From contig JAIXTP010000031.1 in assembly GCA_027483895.1 (NCBI GenBank), positions 1 to 47,725 on the forward strand: a stretch of 47,725 nt of DNA, read 5' to 3'. The notes beneath the pieces were generated by a model that searched no databases, had not been told where the DNA came from, and saw nothing but the letters and a program-made list of their open reading frames with translations. Within the stretch, counting starts at the first letter, position 1. The number at the start of each line of letters is the position of its first letter. This stretch comes from Hyphomicrobiales bacterium. GTDB lineage: Bacteria > Pseudomonadota > Alphaproteobacteria > Rhizobiales > Beijerinckiaceae. The position numbers and the translations under genes were made by a program. Positions 46,171 through 47,725 of the stretch are shown piece after piece.

Positions 46171-46458
46171 TCAGCTTCCGATCTTACGATCATAGACGTC
46201 GTCGTTCGTAAAGTTCCAGATCGGGTGAGCCTTCGCTCCGGCACTGAAGGCGCCCAAGATCGCTCCGACGATCGTCAGTACGGACATTAAGGTCATGCCG
46301 ATCGGGCCGGCAAGACGGGCCGCACCGATGACCGAAATCAGACCCGCTATCCCGGCAATGGACGAAATGATTCCCGATGCGAGGCCGACTTGACCGCTCT
46401 TCGTATCGAGATTTCGGGCCCCGTCGATGATCTGCGTGATACCCATCGCGATATTCAT
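46171..46458 (-). CDS. Small hydrophobic protein, possibly a fragment of a secreted toxin/adhesin
   Basis: This 95-residue frame encodes two hydrophobic Gly/Ala/Ile-rich helices (about residues 26-48 and 52-73) after NIAMGITQIIDGARNLDTKS, then KAHPIWNFTNDDV. The composition and the amphipathic GASGI-type pattern are protein-like. No Shine-Dalgarno site precedes the ATG, and the frame continues in sense for 14 codons upstream to a stop. This suggests a piece of a larger broken gene. With the HlyD remnant beside it, a piece of a type I-secreted protein is my guess. A small membrane peptide is the alternative. Confidence 0.4.
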   Translation of the reverse strand: MNIAMGITQIIDGARNLDTKSGQVGLASGIISSIAGIAGLISVIGAARLAGPIGMTLMSVLTIVGAILGAFSAGAKAHPIWNFTNDDVYDRKIGS

Positions 46459-46662
46459 AGAAATATCGGGATCCGAATAGAGCGCCCGCGAGCGCGATTA
46501 CCCCGAAAGAAAAGCACCCGCGCCTATCCGATGAACCGTGTCCGAGGAGTTGTGCGGGCTGTTTCCCGGACGTGAAATCGCCGACCGCGCACTCCGCATG
46601 CGGGACGCAATTCGACGCATCGAATTCTGAGACATGCCGTTCAGAGTCGCTCCGAGCGTTCT

Positions 46663-47565
46663 TCAGGCGGCCGGGGCAACTCTTCGCGTCTCCGAAACGA
46701 GGTTCCAGATGATTCCGGCGAGGATCAGTCCGGATCCGGCGAATACGAACGGGTCCAGTGCTTCCGCGAAGAACAGGAAGCCGATGCCTGCGATCAAAGG
46801 GACCCGCAGGAAGTCGAGCGGAACCACGACGACGGCATCGCCCGCGCGGAAAGCGTTCGTCATGCAGAAATGCCCGGCAAACCCGCCGAGCCCCAGCCCG
46901 AGCAGATAAGGCAGATCGGAGACCGTCAATTTTCCGAGGGAAAATCCGCCGGTCGTCAGGAGCACGCCCACGCACGACAGAACGAATTGGATGGCGTTCA
47001 TCCAGGCCAGAATGCCGAAGGTGGTGTCCGTCCGGGTCAATCGCTTCTGGAAGACGATCGAGACAGCAAACCCCACAGCGGCCGCGAGAACGATCAGCGT
47101 CGTGGGACGAAAGGCTTCGAAGCCCGGGCGCAGGATCACCAGGACCCCCAGAAAACCGAGCACGACCGCGCCGAAGCGGGAGACGGTCATACGCTCGCCC
47201 AGAAAGAAGAACGCGAACAGGGCGACCCATGCGGGGGTCGTGAACTCCAGCGCGAAGACCGTGGCGAAAGGCAGCAGGACGACGCCGAGCGACCAGAGAT
47301 AGGTCGCTCCCAGATGGACGACGTTGCGAAGGCCATGCAGCGCCGGGCGTTGCGTCCTGAGTTCGGAGATGCGCCGAGGCCGAACGGCAAGGATCGTCGC
47401 GACGATCAGAAGTCCGGCGCCGCCGCGTATCGCGAGGATCTCGATCACCGACAGCTTGGCGGAGAGCATGCGGACGGTGACGGCCATGACGCAGAAGAAT
47501 GCGAGAGCGCCGCTCATCCAGAGGATCACCCGCGATATCGCGGGGATCGGGCGGCGAAAAGACAT
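46663..47565 (-). CDS. EamA/DMT-family transporter, RhaT-like
   Basis: This 300-residue protein has ten predicted membrane helices in two EamA repeats. The first ends at the FFFLGERMTVSRFGAVVLGFLGV segment, and the second at GFLFFAEALDPFVFAGSGLIL. Members export metabolites such as amino acids or purines. GGAGGGCC precedes the ATG. It lies 42 bases after the acyl-CoA ligase gene on the same strand, possibly in one transcript. Confidence 0.9.
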   Translation of the reverse strand: MSFRRPIPAISRVILWMSGALAFFCVMAVTVRMLSAKLSVIEILAIRGGAGLLIVATILAVRPRRISELRTQRPALHGLRNVVHLGATYLWSLGVVLLPFATVFALEFTTPAWVALFAFFFLGERMTVSRFGAVVLGFLGVLVILRPGFEAFRPTTLIVLAAAVGFAVSIVFQKRLTRTDTTFGILAWMNAIQFVLSCVGVLLTTGGFSLGKLTVSDLPYLLGLGLGGFAGHFCMTNAFRAGDAVVVVPLDFLRVPLIAGIGFLFFAEALDPFVFAGSGLILAGIIWNLVSETRRVAPAA

Positions 47566-47607
47566 GGAAAGGCCCTCCGATCGGCTTTCGACCGGTCGCC
47601 CGGCGTC

Positions 47608-47725
47608 TCAGGCTCCGAAGAGTGATTTGTGGGCGTCGCGCAGGACGTTTTTCTGCACCTTGCCCATGGTGTTGCGGGGCAGTTCGGGGACGATGAAGAC
47701 CCGTTTGGGCTGCTTGAACTTCGCG
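47608..47725 (-). CDS. AMP-forming acyl-CoA synthetase, 3' end only (malonyl-CoA ligase-like)
   Basis: The final 38 residues are visible: AKFKQPKRVFIVPELPRNTM and then GKVQKNVLRDAHKSLFGA. This is the A10 region of the adenylate-forming family with the catalytic Lys in NTMGKVQK. The wording FKQPKRVFIVPELPRNTMG is close to malonyl-CoA ligases (MatB) and related fatty acyl-CoA ligases. The gene runs off the right edge on the minus strand, so its substrate cannot be judged. Confidence 0.8.
   Translation of the reverse strand, partial: AKFKQPKRVFIVPELPRNTMGKVQKNVLRDAHKSLFGA

Noticed and set aside
45813..46244. A full 143-residue protein in this frame
   Set aside because: Only the last 48 residues resemble a known family; the rest is low-complexity Arg/Ser/Pro sequence without domain features, so it is listed as a fragment.
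46190..47230. 346-codon minus frame over the EamA gene
   Set aside because: It is out of frame with the convincing ten-helix EamA protein and Arg/Gly-rich.

Overview
The window is 47.7 kb of GC-rich, densely coded DNA. I see no tRNA, rRNA, insertion sequence, phage or CRISPR array. Codon use, the abundance of TRAP and Dpp-type transporters, family III CoA-transferases, FCD-type GntR regulators and an RTX protein fit an alphaproteobacterium, perhaps Hyphomicrobiales. That placement is inference and I cannot name a genus.

Layout. 0-4.4 kb is general-purpose: a REP-like repeat, an ABC-F ATPase (uup type), a 14-helix drug-efflux MFS and a quinone/NADPH oxidoreductase. 4.6-13.7 kb is mostly minus-strand catabolism: amidase, PuuE-like deacetylase, MFS, a three-gene cobalt nitrile hydratase/thiocyanate hydrolase-like enzyme with a His-Asp tail, TspO, a PcaC-like protein, an Ldh_2 dehydrogenase, a D-2-hydroxyacid dehydrogenase and an amidohydrolase. 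13.9-16.1 kb is a plus-strand trio of two alpha/beta hydrolases and a dimeric-barrel protein. 16.1-18.1 kb holds a GntR regulator divergent from an M29/NicX-like metalloenzyme. 18.1-22.1 kb is a TRAP transporter operon with a quinone oxidoreductase. 22.4-35.0 kb is an acyl-CoA module: three CoA-transferase genes (one a double-domain fusion), two thiolase-like plus DUF35 pairs, an SMP-30 protein, an SDR, a hydrolase and two paralogous GntR regulators. 35.1-40.7 kb is a dipeptide/oligopeptide-type ABC importer operon. 40.9-47.7 kb contains an RTX protein, a peroxiredoxin/OsmC operon divergent from an AraC regulator, remnants that look like type I secretion genes, an EamA exporter and the 3' end of an acyl-CoA (malonyl-CoA-type) ligase.

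How the parts may work together. Two sets of cis elements tie the catabolic genes together. An AGTGT-NN-ACACT inverted repeat (best copy centred on GTGTCGACAC) lies twice between the amidohydrolase and hydrolase operons, twice between the GntR gene and the NicX-like gene, and two to three times upstream of the TRAP operon. This predicts one regulon under the GntR protein at 16069-16824. A second, A+T-rich ATGCAT element lies upstream of the CoA-transferase operon, between the SMP-30 and SDR operons, and upstream of the ABC importer. This predicts a second regulon under one or both of the paralogous GntR proteins at 25128 and 34386. The substrates cannot be read from sequence. Ring-cleavage-type enzymes, amide/nitrile hydrolysis, CoA activation and thiolase/DUF35 retro-aldol chemistry suggest breakdown of an aromatic or N-heterocyclic carboxylate.
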